Below, piece after piece: positions 8,367 to 18,497 of a DNA stretch of 64,000 nucleotides. The stretch spans positions 1 to 64,000 of the forward strand of contig NZ_AUGU01000016.1 of the NCBI RefSeq assembly GCF_000422825.1, read 5' to 3'. This DNA is from Nocardioides insulae DSM 17944. GTDB taxonomy: Bacteria > Actinomycetota > Actinomycetes > Propionibacteriales > Nocardioidaceae. How positions within the stretch are numbered: the stretch's first letter is position 1; each line of letters begins with the position of its first letter. A model generated the notes under the pieces. The model saw only the letters and a program-made list of their open reading frames with translations. It did no database searches and was not told the origin of the DNA. Both the position numbers and the translations under genes were made by a program.

Positions 8367-9023
8367 ATGAGTACGACTGCCGCGGAGCATGCTCCCGCTC
8401 AGCTTCCCGAGGAAGCACCGAAGGAGAAGAAAGACCTGCGCGAGATCATCGCCGTCATCGTGCTCTCCGTGACCGCCGTGCTCACCGCCTGGTGCGGCTT
8501 CGAGGCATCCAAGTGGGGCGGCGAGATGTCGATCGCCTTCAGCCAGGCCTCCAGTGCGCGTATCGCCGCGGCCACCGCGGACGGCGAGGCGCGCGACGCC
8601 CGCTCCTTCGACCTCACCATCTATGCCCAGTGGGTCGACGCGGTGGCGACGGGCAAGCCGCGCCTGGCCACCTACATCCAGGAGCGCTTCACGCCGCACT
8701 TCGCGGTCGCGTTCGACGACTGGGACCAGAGCGGTCGGGACCTGCCCAGCCCGCTGGCGGAGGAGTCCTACGTGCCACCGGGTCAGGAGGAGGCCGTGGA
8801 GGCGACCGCGACGGCGGACCAGAAGTACGACGACGCCCTCGCCGCCAACCAGAACGGCGACCGCTACTCACTCCTCACCGTGCTCTTCGCGCTCGTGCTC
8901 TTCTTCACGGCGATGTCGGGGCGCAACTTCCCGGTCTGGGCGGCCAGGTTCTTCCTGGTGCTGGCGATCGTCCTCGGCCTCGGCGGGGTCGGCCTGCTCG
9001 CGACCTTCCCCGTCGTGATCTGA
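8367..9023 (+). CDS. Membrane protein of unknown function, possibly DUF4337-like
   Basis: A 218-residue protein with one membrane segment near residues 28-45 and two near the C-terminus, separated by an extracytoplasmic or cytoplasmic domain of about 120 residues rich in Asp, Ala and Gln. The layout resembles DUF4337-type proteins, but the match is by memory and weak. ATG 8367 is chosen because ACAGGAG lies just upstream. It precedes efeU by 95 nt, and an iron box lies between them, so it is probably not part of the iron operon. Confidence 0.6.
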   Translation: MSTTAAEHAPAQLPEEAPKEKKDLREIIAVIVLSVTAVLTAWCGFEASKWGGEMSIAFSQASSARIAAATADGEARDARSFDLTIYAQWVDAVATGKPRLATYIQERFTPHFAVAFDDWDQSGRDLPSPLAEESYVPPGQEEAVEATATADQKYDDALAANQNGDRYSLLTVLFALVLFFTAMSGRNFPVWAARFFLVLAIVLGLGGVGLLATFPVVI

Positions 9024-9079
9024 GGGATGCCCGGGCCGGGGCTTTCCTCAGGGGCCCAGGTGTTGGGCGTGGACAGAAG

Positions 9080-9098
9080 GTAGGGCAGCCTACCCTTG
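9080..9098 (+). promoter_or_regulatory. Iron box (IdeR/DmdR-type) upstream of efeU
   Basis: GTAGGGCAGCCTACCCTTG agrees at 12 of 19 positions with the IdeR/DmdR consensus TTAGGTTAGGCTAACCTAA as I know it. It contains the inverted repeat GGTAGG-GCAG-CCTACC and ends 20 nt before the efeU start. Iron-loaded IdeR/DmdR bound here would repress efeUOB when iron is plentiful. Confidence 0.6.
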
Positions 9099-9118
9099 TA
9101 GGCGTAGCATCCCGACCC

Positions 9119-9979
9119 GTGCTCGCCAACTTCCTGATCGGTCTGCGCGAGGGCCTGGAAGCCGCCCTCGTCGTCAGCATCCTGGTCGCCTACCTGGTCA
9201 AGACCGATCGGCGGCAGCTGCTGCCGCGGATCTGGGCAGGTGTCGCGCTGGCCGTTGGGGTCTCGCTCGCCTTCGGCGCCGCCCTCACCTTCGGGCCGCG
9301 TGGCCTCACCTTCGAGGCACAGGAGGCGATCGGTGGCGCGTTGTCGATCGTCGCGGTCGGATTCGTGACCTGGATGATCTTCTGGATGTCGACGGCCGCC
9401 CGCGGGTTGGGCTCGGAGTTGCGGGGCCGCGTCGACGACGCCGCCCAGGGCCATGGCTGGTCGCTGGTCCTGGTCGCCATGCTCGCGGTCGGGCGCGAGG
9501 GTCTGGAGACCGCGCTGTTCCTGTGGGCCGCCACCCAGGCGACCCGCGACGCGGCAGGTGCGGTCACCCCGACCTGGGAGCCACTGGTCGGGGCCGCACT
9601 GGGCATCGCGGTCGCGATCGTGCTCGGATACCTGATCTACCGCGGTGCGGTCCGGATCAACCTGAGCAAGTTCTTCACCTGGACCGGCGCGTTCTTGATC
9701 CTGATCGCCGGTGGTGTCCTCGCCTACGGCGTCCACGACCTCCAGGAGGCCGGAATCCTGCCCGGCCTGCACAATCTGGCCTTCGACGTCTCCGCGACGA
9801 TCCCGCCCTCGTCCTGGTACGGCACCCTGCTCAAGGGCGTCTTCAACTTCTCCCCGGCCACCACCAAGCTCGAGCTCGTCGCCTGGCTGCTCTACGTGAT
9901 CCCGGTCGGCACCATCTTCTTCCTCCGTGCTCGCCGCCCCGCCGCCACGGCGCCCTCCACGACGCCGGCTGGGCGCTGA
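9119..9979 (+). CDS. efeU: FTR1-family iron permease EfeU
   Basis: A 286-residue membrane protein with seven hydrophobic segments. The two iron-conducting motifs of the FTR1 family are present: REGLE at residues 10-14 and again at 126-130. EfeU moves iron across the cytoplasmic membrane together with EfeO and EfeB, whose genes follow. GTG 9119 is the only start that leaves the first transmembrane REGLE helix intact; the long upstream frame is a shadow of the previous gene. An iron box lies just upstream. Confidence 0.93.
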   Translation: MLANFLIGLREGLEAALVVSILVAYLVKTDRRQLLPRIWAGVALAVGVSLAFGAALTFGPRGLTFEAQEAIGGALSIVAVGFVTWMIFWMSTAARGLGSELRGRVDDAAQGHGWSLVLVAMLAVGREGLETALFLWAATQATRDAAGAVTPTWEPLVGAALGIAVAIVLGYLIYRGAVRINLSKFFTWTGAFLILIAGGVLAYGVHDLQEAGILPGLHNLAFDVSATIPPSSWYGTLLKGVFNFSPATTKLELVAWLLYVIPVGTIFFLRARRPAATAPSTTPAGR

Positions 9980-10041
9980 CCGCGACGTTCCGCACCTCGT
10001 ACCGCTCCACCGTCCACCCGCTCACCCAGGAGAACCGCTCG

Positions 10042-11235
10042 ATGCGCAAGACCGTTCTGCTCCCCTTGGCCGCACTGGCCCTCGTCCCGGCTCTGGCCGC
10101 CTGCACCGAGAACGCCTCCGAATCCGGGGGTGAGACCGGCGACGCCCGTGCCCTGACGGTCACCTCGAGCGCCGATGCCTGCGAGGTGTCCGCGCTGAGC
10201 GCCCCGGCGGGCACGCTGAGCTTCGACGTGTCCAACACCGGGTCCGACGTCACCGAGTTCTACCTCCTCGCCGAGGATGGTCTGCGGATCATCGGCGAGG
10301 TCGAGAACATCGGTCCGAACCTGACCAAGACGCTCACCGTCAACGCGCCCGAGGGCAGCTACGTGACCGCCTGCAAGCCAGGCATGGTCGGCGAGGGCAT
10401 CCGTGCCGACTTCACCGTGGACGCCTCCGATGAGGAGGCCGAGGTCAGTGCGTCGGACCAGGAACTGATCGACCAGGCCGAAGCCAATTATCGCGCCTAC
10501 ATCCAGGATCAGTCGGCGCAGCTGCTCGCCAAGACCGAGGAGTTCGTGGCCCTCTACGAGGCCGGGGACTCCGATGACCAGGCCCGCGCTCTCTACTCGG
10601 ATGCGCGCATGCACTGGGAGCGGATCGAGACCGTCGCGGAGTCCTTCGGCGACCTCGACCCGAAGATGGACGCCCGCGAGGCCGACGTCGACTTCGCTGC
10701 GGGTGAGAAGTGGACCGGCTGGCACCTGATCGAGAAGGACCTGTGGCCCGCGGAGGCGCAGAAGTACGAGCCGCTCACCCCCGCCGAGCGCAAGAAGTAC
10801 GCCGCGGATCTGCTGGCCAACACGGTGACCCTCAACGAGCGGATCCAGGCGACCGGCGAGGAGGCGCTGGAGTACCCGATCGACGCCATCGCGAACGGCT
10901 CGATCGGGCTCCTCGAAGAGGTCGCCAACGGCAAGATCACCGGCGAGGAGGAGGCCTGGTCGCACACCGATCTCTGGGACTTCCAGGCCAACGTGGACGG
11001 CGCCAGGGTCGCCTACGAGGGCGTCCAGGCCCTCCTGGAGCAGAAGGACCCCGAGCTCGCGGCAGACCTGACCGCGAAGTTCGACGAGCTGGACGCGCTG
11101 CTCGACCAGTACCGCGACGGCGACGGCTTCGTGCTCTACACCGACCTCTCCCAGGACGACGTACGTGCACTGGCCAACGGCGTGGACGCACTCGCCGAGC
11201 CGTTGTCCCAGCTCACCTCCACGCTCACCGCCTGA
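10042..11235 (+). CDS. efeO: EfeO iron-uptake lipoprotein (cupredoxin plus M75 domain)
   Basis: A 397-residue lipoprotein. The signal peptide ends in a lipobox-like ALAAC, with Cys about residue 20. A cupredoxin-like domain comes next (about 30-130), then a helical M75 peptidase-like domain (about 140-397) with the family motif HWERIE at 191-196. EfeO binds iron outside the membrane and hands it to EfeU. It starts 62 nt after efeU, with AGGAG upstream, in the canonical U-O-B order. Confidence 0.93.
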   Translation: MRKTVLLPLAALALVPALAACTENASESGGETGDARALTVTSSADACEVSALSAPAGTLSFDVSNTGSDVTEFYLLAEDGLRIIGEVENIGPNLTKTLTVNAPEGSYVTACKPGMVGEGIRADFTVDASDEEAEVSASDQELIDQAEANYRAYIQDQSAQLLAKTEEFVALYEAGDSDDQARALYSDARMHWERIETVAESFGDLDPKMDAREADVDFAAGEKWTGWHLIEKDLWPAEAQKYEPLTPAERKKYAADLLANTVTLNERIQATGEEALEYPIDAIANGSIGLLEEVANGKITGEEEAWSHTDLWDFQANVDGARVAYEGVQALLEQKDPELAADLTAKFDELDALLDQYRDGDGFVLYTDLSQDDVRALANGVDALAEPLSQLTSTLTA

Positions 11236-11267
11236 GCGAGCCGTCGGATTCGCGAGGAAGAGGCACG

Positions 11268-12548
11268 ATGAAGGACCGGGCGAGGCTCAGCAGGCGAGGT
11301 CTCCTCGGTAGCGGGGCGGCCGTTGCCGGGGTGGCCGGGGCGTTCGCCCTCGGTCGGGTCAGTGACGGGTCGACTCCGGCGCCGGACGCCGGCCCGGTCA
11401 CGACGTACCCGTATTTCGGCGAGCACCAGGCCGGGATCATCACCCCGGCCCAGGACCGGCTGCACTTCGTCGCCCTCGACCTGACCACCGAGGACCGCGG
11501 TGAGGTCGTCGACCTGCTGGAGCGGTGGACCGAGTCGGCCGCCCGGATGACCCAAGGTGCCCCAGCCGGGCCGGTCGGACCGGTCGAGGGCGCGGCCGCC
11601 GCGCCACCGGACGACACCGGTGAGGCGATCGGGTTGCCCGCCAGCAGACTCACGATCACCTTCGGGTTCGGGCCCGGCCTGTTCACCGATGCCGAGGGGC
11701 GCGACCGGTTCGGCCTCGCCGACCGGCGTCCCGAGGCGTTGACCCCGCTGCCGACGTTCTCCGCGGACGTGCTCGACCCGAGGCGGACCGGAGGAGACCT
11801 CTGCATCCAGGCGTGCGCGGACGACCCGCAGGTCGCGGTGCACGCGATCCGCAACCTGGTGCGGATGGGGTTCGGCACCACGGCGGTCCGCTGGTCGCAG
11901 CTCGGGTTCGGGCGCACCTCGACCACCTCGGTCACCCAGGCCACGCCGCGCAACCTGTTCGGCTTCAAGGACGGTACGGCGAACCTCAAGGCGGAGGAGA
12001 CCTCCGATCTCGACGCCCACCTGTGGGTGGGCGCCGGCGACGACCCCCCTGCAGACTGGCTCGCCGGCGGCTCGTATCTGGTCAGCCGTCGGATCAACAT
12101 GACCATCGAGGTCTGGGACCGCCAGCCGCTGGAGTCCCAGGAGCTGTTCGTCGGGCGCACCAAGGGCGCCGGTGCGCCGCTGTCGGGTGGGGAGGAGTTC
12201 ACCGAGCCGGACTTCGCGATGGCGGGTAGCGCCGGCCCGGTGATTCCGACCGACGCCCACATCCGCGTGGTGCATCCCTCGATGTTCGACGGTGCCCGCA
12301 TGCTGCGTCGTGGCTACAACTTCGTCGACGGCAGCAACGACCTCGGTGGGTTGGACGCAGGCCTCTTCTTCCTGGCCTACGTCCGCGACCCGCGGACCCA
12401 CTTCATCCCCCAGCAGCGTGCGATGGCGACCAACGACGCGCTGATGGAGTATCTGCGCTTCACCGGGCAGGCCGTCTTCGCGGTGCCTCCCGGGGTCGCC
12501 GAGGGCGGATACATCGGGCAAGGGCTCTTCAGCCCCGCTCGGACGTAG
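11268..12548 (+). CDS. efeB: EfeB, Tat-exported DyP-type haem peroxidase
   Basis: A 426-residue protein. The N-terminus has a twin-arginine signal (SRRGLL, Arg 9-10, then a hydrophobic stretch), so it is exported folded with haem. The DyP motif GFKDGT is at 232-237, with catalytic Asp 235, and the proximal haem ligand is probably His 331 in DAHIR. EfeB oxidises ferrous iron, or is proposed to release iron from haem, for EfeUO. It lies 32 nt after efeO and ends the operon. Confidence 0.93.
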   Translation: MKDRARLSRRGLLGSGAAVAGVAGAFALGRVSDGSTPAPDAGPVTTYPYFGEHQAGIITPAQDRLHFVALDLTTEDRGEVVDLLERWTESAARMTQGAPAGPVGPVEGAAAAPPDDTGEAIGLPASRLTITFGFGPGLFTDAEGRDRFGLADRRPEALTPLPTFSADVLDPRRTGGDLCIQACADDPQVAVHAIRNLVRMGFGTTAVRWSQLGFGRTSTTSVTQATPRNLFGFKDGTANLKAEETSDLDAHLWVGAGDDPPADWLAGGSYLVSRRINMTIEVWDRQPLESQELFVGRTKGAGAPLSGGEEFTEPDFAMAGSAGPVIPTDAHIRVVHPSMFDGARMLRRGYNFVDGSNDLGGLDAGLFFLAYVRDPRTHFIPQQRAMATNDALMEYLRFTGQAVFAVPPGVAEGGYIGQGLFSPART

Positions 12549-12770
12549 TCGGCAGGGCCTCCCGTCGGCGCGAGAGCGCGGAGCGCGGCAGACCATCGAG
12601 CCTCCCGGCCGACGCGCTGCTCAGGACTCGAGTCGATCACGGCCACGGCTCACGCCATATCCGTGGTACCCGCGGCTCGGGTCGCGACGGTCGGGGTCGC
12701 GATACCGGACCCCGAGCCTGCACCGATCTCTCCTGCCGGAAGCGCTGTCAGGGTGGACGAGCGCGCCGAC

Positions 12771-12776
12771 TACCCT
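12771..12776 (+). promoter_or_regulatory. -10 box TACCCT, probable leaderless start of the phzE-like gene
   Basis: TACCCT lies exactly 6 nt before ATG 12783, with no ribosome site between them. The 220 bases between efeB and this box hold no gene that I can support. Confidence 0.45.
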
Positions 12777-12782
12777 CTCCCC

Positions 12783-14723
12783 ATGACTGCCCAGCCAGAT
12801 GCCCGGTCCGCGATCGAGTCGCTGCTGGAGCACGAGGCCTGGGCGCTGATCCGTCGTTCGACCCGGGCCGGTGATCGGGACACGGTGGGGCTGATCGGCG
12901 GCACTCGCAGCGAGGTCGAGTCGCTGCTCGACATCCCCCTCGAGCAGGGTGTGCCGGAGCCGGGGCGGGGGTGTGACCGGCTGGTCGCGGTGCCGTACCG
13001 GCAGATCGCCGAGCGTGGGTTCGAGGCGCACGACGACGGCACCCCGCTGGTCGTGGTGGACGTGGAGACCGAGCTGGAGTTCAGCGTCCCCGAGGTGATC
13101 GCGGCGCTGCCCGACCTCCCGCTGGAGTTCGAGGACCGCGGCGGCTTCGACATTCCGGACGACGAGTACGCCGACATCGTCCGCCGCATCATCGAGGACG
13201 AGATCGGCCAGGGCGAGGGCGCCAACCTGGTGATCGGGCGTCGATATCACGCCCGGGTCGCCGACTGGGGTCATGCGCGCGCGCTCACGGTGCTGCGCCG
13301 ACTGCTCGAGCGTGAGCATGGGGCCTACTGGACCTTCTGCTTCTTCACCGGCGACCGTTACCTGATCGGCGCCAGCCCCGAGCGGCACGTGAGCGTGCAC
13401 GGCGGCGACGTGCGGATGAATCCCATCTCGGGCACCTTCCGTCTCCCCACCGGCAGCGCCGCCCACGGCGGTCTCGGGGCCGGGTCCGTGGAGGTGGGGG
13501 CCGGACTGAAGAAGGAACTCCTCGACTTCCTCGCGGACGAGAAGGAGATCTACGAGCTCTACATGGTGGTCGACGAAGAGCTCAAGATGATGTGCGACAT
13601 CTGCACCGAGGGCGGACAGGTGCTGGGGCCGTTCCTCAAGCCGATGAGCCGCCTCATCCACACCGAGTACCTCCTCGCGGGGCGGACCACCCGCGACCCG
13701 CGCGAGGTGCTACGCGACACGATGTACGCCGCCACCGTGACCGGCTCGCCGGTGGAGAACGCCTGCCGGCTGATCAAGCGCTACGAGCCGGAGGGGCGCG
13801 GCTACTACGCGGCCGCCCTGGCGGTGTTCGGGCGGGACGAGACGGGGGAGTCGGTTCTCGACAGCCCGATCGTGATCCGCAGCGCCGAGGTCGACCTCGA
13901 CGGCCGGGTCAAGGTCACAGCCGGCGCCACCCTGGTCCGCGACTCCGACCCCGACTACGAGGTCGCCGAGACCCATGCGAAGGCCGGCGGCATCCTGGCC
14001 GCCTTCGGACTGGTGCCCCCCGCCCCTCCGACCAGCGTGCCGGTGGCCGACCTGGTCACCGATGAGGACGTCCTGGTCGCGCTCAACGCCCGCAATCGCC
14101 GGCTCTCCTCGTTCTGGTTGACCGACCAGGCGGACGAGCTGCCCGACCCGAGGCTGGCCGGCAAGCGGGTCGTGATCCTGGACGGCGAGGACGACTTCGT
14201 CAACATGCTCCGTCGCATCCTGGGTGTGCTCGGGATGGAGTCCACGATCCTCCGCCACGAGGAGTACGCCGCCGGGGCGTTCGACGACGCCGACCTGGTC
14301 ATCGTCGGGCCGGGTCCCGGCGACCCTCGCGACGACACCGACCCGAAGATGAAGCAGTTACGCGCCGCGGTCGGCGAGCTGCTGGCGCGTCGTACCCCCT
14401 TCCTCGCGGTCTGCCTGGGTCACCAGGCGCTCTGCCACGAGCTCGGGATCGGACTGCACTACAAGGACATCGTGTTCCAGGGCACCCAATCGGCGGTCAC
14501 CGTGTCCGGGCGGCCCTATCGGGTGGGCTTCTACAACACCTTCGTCGGGCGGGCGGCCGGCGACCTGCCCGACGGGATCAGCGTGGACGCCGACCCGGAG
14601 ACCGGCGACGTGCACGCCCTGCACGGACCGCACTTCCACGGCATCCAGTTCCACGCCGAGTCGATCCTGACCGAGCGCGGTCGCGACCTGCTGCATGGCC
14701 TGATCGAGGATCTGGTCGGCTGA
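12783..14723 (+). CDS. PhzE-like fused chorismate-binding/glutamine amidotransferase enzyme
   Basis: A 646-residue fusion of a TrpE-like chorismate domain (about 1-400) and a class I glutamine amidotransferase (about 455-646) with the triad Cys 544, His 624 and Glu 626. The core RMNPISGTFR, then ELYMVVDEELKMM, HTEYLL and TVTGSPVENACR, is much closer to remembered PhzE than to TrpE. PhzE makes 2-amino-2-desoxyisochorismate, the first phenazine intermediate. No other phz or trp genes are nearby. It could be a free-standing ADIC synthase for another pathway, or an anthranilate synthase. The GPGPGDPRD motif in the amidotransferase half is also shared with PhzE. Confidence 0.75.
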   Translation: MTAQPDARSAIESLLEHEAWALIRRSTRAGDRDTVGLIGGTRSEVESLLDIPLEQGVPEPGRGCDRLVAVPYRQIAERGFEAHDDGTPLVVVDVETELEFSVPEVIAALPDLPLEFEDRGGFDIPDDEYADIVRRIIEDEIGQGEGANLVIGRRYHARVADWGHARALTVLRRLLEREHGAYWTFCFFTGDRYLIGASPERHVSVHGGDVRMNPISGTFRLPTGSAAHGGLGAGSVEVGAGLKKELLDFLADEKEIYELYMVVDEELKMMCDICTEGGQVLGPFLKPMSRLIHTEYLLAGRTTRDPREVLRDTMYAATVTGSPVENACRLIKRYEPEGRGYYAAALAVFGRDETGESVLDSPIVIRSAEVDLDGRVKVTAGATLVRDSDPDYEVAETHAKAGGILAAFGLVPPAPPTSVPVADLVTDEDVLVALNARNRRLSSFWLTDQADELPDPRLAGKRVVILDGEDDFVNMLRRILGVLGMESTILRHEEYAAGAFDDADLVIVGPGPGDPRDDTDPKMKQLRAAVGELLARRTPFLAVCLGHQALCHELGIGLHYKDIVFQGTQSAVTVSGRPYRVGFYNTFVGRAAGDLPDGISVDADPETGDVHALHGPHFHGIQFHAESILTERGRDLLHGLIEDLVG

Positions 14724-14754
14724 CCCGTCCGAGCCGCCTCGCCGTGCGGGTCAG
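14720..14754 (+). terminator. Possible hairpin after the phzE-like gene
   Basis: CTGACCCG (14720-14727) pairs with CGGGTCAG (14747-14754), and the left arm overlaps the stop codon. The 19-nt loop makes it weak. Confidence 0.3.
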
Positions 14755-14882
14755 GTCCGATATCGTGGCCGCGACGCCCCGGCCCGTGCCCGGTGCCCGG
14801 TGGCGGCGTACCACCCCGCCATGTGGCCTTCACCGCCCCGCCCACCGGTGCTGGCCACCCGTAATACCGTGGCAACATCCCT

Positions 14883-16328
14883 ATGGCTAACGTCGCTGAC
14901 ATGGAACAACCCCACGTGGTCGTGCTCTTCGGCGCGACCGGCGATCTCGCGCGTCGCAAGCTGCTGCCCGGGCTGCTGCGTCTCTTCGAGGCGGGCCTGC
15001 TCCGCGACGCGATGATCGTCGGCACCTCGCTGGAGCAGTGGAGCACCGAGGACTGGGTCAAGATGGCCCGGGAGGCGTGCGAGGAGTTCGGCAAGGGTGA
15101 GATCACCGAGCAGCGCTGGCAGCCCTTCGCGGCGATGCTCAGCTACGTGCCGACCGGGGACGGCCCGCGGGCGCTGGCCCAGACCGTGCACGCTGCCGAG
15201 GCCACCCTGGCGCCGCTGGGTCGGGAGGTGCAGCTCCTGCACTACCTCAGCGTGCCGCCCAAGGCCGCCCTCCAGGTGATCAGGCAGCTCCAGGAGGCCG
15301 GGCTGGCCGAGCGCAGCCGGGTGATCATGGAGAAGCCGTTCGGCACCGATCTGGCCTCGGCCAAGGAGCTCAACGCCCGGGTGCACGAGGTGTTCCGGGA
15401 CAAGCAGGTCTACCGGATCGACCACTTCCTCGGGAAGGAGGCGGCGCAGAACATCCTGGCCTTCCGCTTCGCCAACGGTCTGTTCGAGCCGATCTGGAAC
15501 CGCAACTTCATCGACCACGTCCAGATCGACGTCCCCGAGACGCTGGGGCTCGAGGGGCGCACCGCGTTCTACGAGTCCACCGGCGCCTACCGCGACATGG
15601 TGGTCACCCACCTGATGCAGGTGCTCGCCTTCATGGCGATGGAGCCCCCGACGTCGCTGGCGCCGGGCCCGATCGGTGATGAGAAGAAGAAGGTCTTCCG
15701 GTCCATCCGGCCGCTCGACCCCCGCGACGTCGTCCGCGGTCAGTACGCCGGCTACCGCGGCAAGGAGGAGGTCTCCGACGACTCGGAGACCGAGACGTTC
15801 GTCGCGCTCAAGGTGACCATCGACAACTGGCGCTGGGCCGGGGTGCCGTTCTTCCTGCGTACCGGCAAGAAGCTGGCCGAGGGCGCACGGATCATCTCGA
15901 TCGCGTTCAAGGAGCCACCGCTGACGATGTTCCCGGCAGGCTCCAACGCCGGCAACATGGGCCCGGACCACCTCACCTTCGACCTGGCCGACCAGTCCCG
16001 GATGTCGCTCTCCTTCTACGGCAAGCGACCCGGGCCGGGGATGAAGCTGGAGAAGCTGTCGATGCAGTTCTCCACCGCCGACACCTCCTCCTCGACCAGC
16101 GTGCTGGAGGCCTACGAGCGGCTCATCCACGACGCGATGCGCGGTGACCACACCCTGTTCACCAGCGCCGACGGCATCGAGGCGCTCTGGGAGATCTCCC
16201 AGCCGCTGCTCGACAACCCCTCCCCGGTGCGGATGTATGCGCCGGGCTCGTGGGGACCCAACTCGATCCACCAGCTCATCGCCCCCCGCGCCTGGCGCCT
16301 CCCCTTCGAGCGCTCCTGGCGGATCTGA
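14883..16328 (+). CDS. zwf: Glucose-6-phosphate dehydrogenase
   Basis: A 481-residue enzyme of full family length. The nucleotide-binding GATGDLA lies near the N-terminus, EKPFG holds an active-site Lys, and the signature RIDHFLGKE contains catalytic His 181. It oxidises glucose-6-phosphate to 6-phosphogluconolactone, making NADPH and feeding the pentose phosphate path. The start is uncertain: ATG 14883 and ATG 14901 are both possible and neither has a clear ribosome site. No opcA, tkt or tal gene is adjacent, so this may be a second zwf copy outside the usual cluster. It could supply erythrose-4-phosphate and NADPH to the preceding chorismate enzyme; that link is only inference. Confidence 0.93.
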   Translation: MANVADMEQPHVVVLFGATGDLARRKLLPGLLRLFEAGLLRDAMIVGTSLEQWSTEDWVKMAREACEEFGKGEITEQRWQPFAAMLSYVPTGDGPRALAQTVHAAEATLAPLGREVQLLHYLSVPPKAALQVIRQLQEAGLAERSRVIMEKPFGTDLASAKELNARVHEVFRDKQVYRIDHFLGKEAAQNILAFRFANGLFEPIWNRNFIDHVQIDVPETLGLEGRTAFYESTGAYRDMVVTHLMQVLAFMAMEPPTSLAPGPIGDEKKKVFRSIRPLDPRDVVRGQYAGYRGKEEVSDDSETETFVALKVTIDNWRWAGVPFFLRTGKKLAEGARIISIAFKEPPLTMFPAGSNAGNMGPDHLTFDLADQSRMSLSFYGKRPGPGMKLEKLSMQFSTADTSSSTSVLEAYERLIHDAMRGDHTLFTSADGIEALWEISQPLLDNPSPVRMYAPGSWGPNSIHQLIAPRAWRLPFERSWRI

Positions 16329-16371
16329 CCGGCCGGTCCGGCGAGGGCTCGGCAGGGTCGGCGCGGCGGCG

Positions 16372-17025
16372 TCAGTGGCCGCTGTCGGGCGAGGGGTCGG
16401 CCGTGGGGGAACCGCCCTGGGTGCCGGTGTCGGGGGCCTTGGCGGAGAGCTGGGTGAGGATCTCGGTCACAGCGGCGTCGACCCCGGCGACGTCGTAGGG
16501 CCGGGGGTCGACGGCGTCGACGGTCTGGATCAGATCGCCGTTCTCGATGAACCCGGTGACCACGTAGTTGTCCTTGGTGCGGTTGGTGACCAGCCGGGCG
16601 TCGGCGGTGCCGGGGATGTGCGGCCGGGTCACGGTGCCGCCCTCCAGGTCCATCGTCTGCCAGGCCTCCTCCAGGCTGCCGGCGAAGAAGAGGTAGTTGA
16701 GGGTGAAGGCGGCTCCGCCGTCCTCGACCGGCACCAGCGCACAGCGGGGCGCGTCCTCGGTGCCCGTGTCGAGGGTCAGTTCGGCGCCCAGGGCCTTGCT
16801 CACCGGCCCCACCTTCAGGCCGTCGCACGGGTTGAACGGCTTGCTCTGCGATGCGTCCGACTCCGGTACGCCGCCCTGCTCGTCGGCAGCGCCGGCCGCC
16901 GCCGAGGAGGCGGAGGCGAGGTCGCCGGGGTCGACTCCCGGATCCTCCCCGTCACCGCATCCGGCCACCAGGAGGACGGCGGCCACCGCGGTGGCCGCGC
17001 CGCCGGCCCGGGCGAGCCGCCTCAT
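16372..17025 (-). CDS. Lipoprotein of unknown function, third gene of the MprAB-like operon
   Basis: A 217-residue predicted lipoprotein. The signal peptide ends LLVAGC, with Cys about 23, followed by a low-complexity Gly/Asp/Ser linker. The folded part (about 62-190) has two cysteines (NPCDGL and PRCALV) that could form a disulfide, as in DUF3558-type lipoproteins. No enzyme motif is seen. Its ATG overlaps the kinase stop (ATGA), so it is translated with the two-component system and may be a surface partner of the sensor. Confidence 0.65.
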   Translation of the reverse strand: MRRLARAGGAATAVAAVLLVAGCGDGEDPGVDPGDLASASSAAAGAADEQGGVPESDASQSKPFNPCDGLKVGPVSKALGAELTLDTGTEDAPRCALVPVEDGGAAFTLNYLFFAGSLEEAWQTMDLEGGTVTRPHIPGTADARLVTNRTKDNYVVTGFIENGDLIQTVDAVDPRPYDVAGVDAAVTEILTQLSAKAPDTGTQGGSPTADPSPDSGH

Positions 17026-18497
17026 GCCGGAGGTCCGCTCGGCGCGGGCTCGGTCGAACCGGGCACCCGGAACTCCATCCGGGCACCCCCGGAGGCGGCG
17101 CGGCCGGCGGAGACGGTGCCGCCGTGACGTTCCGCGACCTGCCGGACGATGGACAGACCCAGCCCCGAACCGGGCATGGAGCGCGACGCGGTCGCGCGAT
17201 AGAAACGGTCGAACACGTGCTGGAGATCCTCCTCGGCGATCCCGGGACCCTCATCCTCCACGGTCACCAGCCCTCGGCTGAGCGAGACGCGGACGGTGCC
17301 CTCGGGCGGACTGAACTTGGCGGCGTTGTCGAGCAGATTGGTGATGGCGCGTTCCAGACCGGCCGCCTCGCCGATCACCCACCACGGCTCGGTGGTGACC
17401 TCGAAGGAGACCGAGGGAGCCCGGCGGCGCACCCGGTTGACCGCCTGCTCCACGACACTGGGCAGCTCGACCGCCGTGACCACCGGGGCGAGCGGCTCGT
17501 CGCGGGCCAGTTCGACCAGGTCGCCGATCAGCTGGGTGAGCTCCTCCATCTGGGCGCGGACGTCCGCGAGGAGCTCCTGGCGGGCCTCGTGGGTGATGTA
17601 CGGGTTGTCCGGCGCGGCGGCCATCTGGGAGAGCAGGTCGATGTTGGTGCGCATCGAGGTGAGTGGCGTACGGAGCTCGTGGCCGGCGTCCGCGACCAGC
17701 TGGCGCTGCCGTTCGCGGGAGGCGTCCAGCGCGACCAGCATGCTGTTGAAGGCGGTCGCGAGCCGGGCGACCTCGTCATCGCCCTCGACCGGCAGCGGGG
17801 TGAGGTCCTCGGTGCGGGCGATCCGCTCGGCGGCGGCGGTCAGCCGGCGTACCGGGCGCAGGCCGTTGGCCGCGACCGCCCAGCCGGCCATGCCGGAGGC
17901 GATCACCCCGGCGATGCCGAAGGAGAACATCACCACGCCCAGGCGCTGGAGCATGGCCTGCTGGGGAGCCAGCGACTCGGCCAGCACGAACGCCTGGCCG
18001 GTGCTCTCGATGGGCACGGTCACGACCCGGTAGTCGTCGTCCACGGTGCTGATGGTGCGGATGCTGTAGGGCGTGTCACCGTCCACGACGCCGTACTCCG
18101 GCTCGCTCAGGCGGGGGAAGGCGCCCTCGGAGAGGTCGGGGATGTGCACGGTCCGGTCCGGGTCGAGGACCGCGAGCCGGACGTCGCCCGCGCCGAGCAC
18201 CCACTGCTCGATCAGGACGTTGCCCCGGGCCGCGAGGATCTTGTCGGCATTGGACGCGGCACCGTGGGCCCGCTCGAGCAGCGAGTCGTCGAGGGTGTCG
18301 CTCAGCTGCAGACGGACCGACCAGTACACGCCGAAGGAGATCACCGCGACGGTGATGCCGACCGCGAGGGTGGTCAGGATGACCACCCGGCTGGCCAGCG
18401 AACGCCGGTAGTGCCAGCGCCGTTCGTCGAAGGAGCGGACGCGGTCGGTGGGGTCGGGGCCGCCGGGGGTGGGCGTCCCCGAGGGCGCGGCGGTCAT
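17022..18497 (-). CDS. MprB-like sensor histidine kinase
   Basis: A 491-residue kinase. Membrane segments lie at about 36-58 and 185-208, with an extracytoplasmic sensor domain of about 125 residues between them. A HAMP linker follows, then the H-box [11 protein letters not shown] with phospho-acceptor His 273, and an HATPase domain with N ([10 protein letters not shown]), G1 (DEGPGI) and G2 (GSGLGL) boxes. The architecture and the regulator beside it match MprB, the envelope-stress sensor. Its start overlaps the regulator stop (ATGA), and its own stop overlaps a lipoprotein gene. Confidence 0.88.
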   Translation of the reverse strand: MTAAPSGTPTPGGPDPTDRVRSFDERRWHYRRSLASRVVILTTLAVGITVAVISFGVYWSVRLQLSDTLDDSLLERAHGAASNADKILAARGNVLIEQWVLGAGDVRLAVLDPDRTVHIPDLSEGAFPRLSEPEYGVVDGDTPYSIRTISTVDDDYRVVTVPIESTGQAFVLAESLAPQQAMLQRLGVVMFSFGIAGVIASGMAGWAVAANGLRPVRRLTAAAERIARTEDLTPLPVEGDDEVARLATAFNSMLVALDASRERQRQLVADAGHELRTPLTSMRTNIDLLSQMAAAPDNPYITHEARQELLADVRAQMEELTQLIGDLVELARDEPLAPVVTAVELPSVVEQAVNRVRRRAPSVSFEVTTEPWWVIGEAAGLERAITNLLDNAAKFSPPEGTVRVSLSRGLVTVEDEGPGIAEEDLQHVFDRFYRATASRSMPGSGLGLSIVRQVAERHGGTVSAGRAASGGARMEFRVPGSTEPAPSGPPA

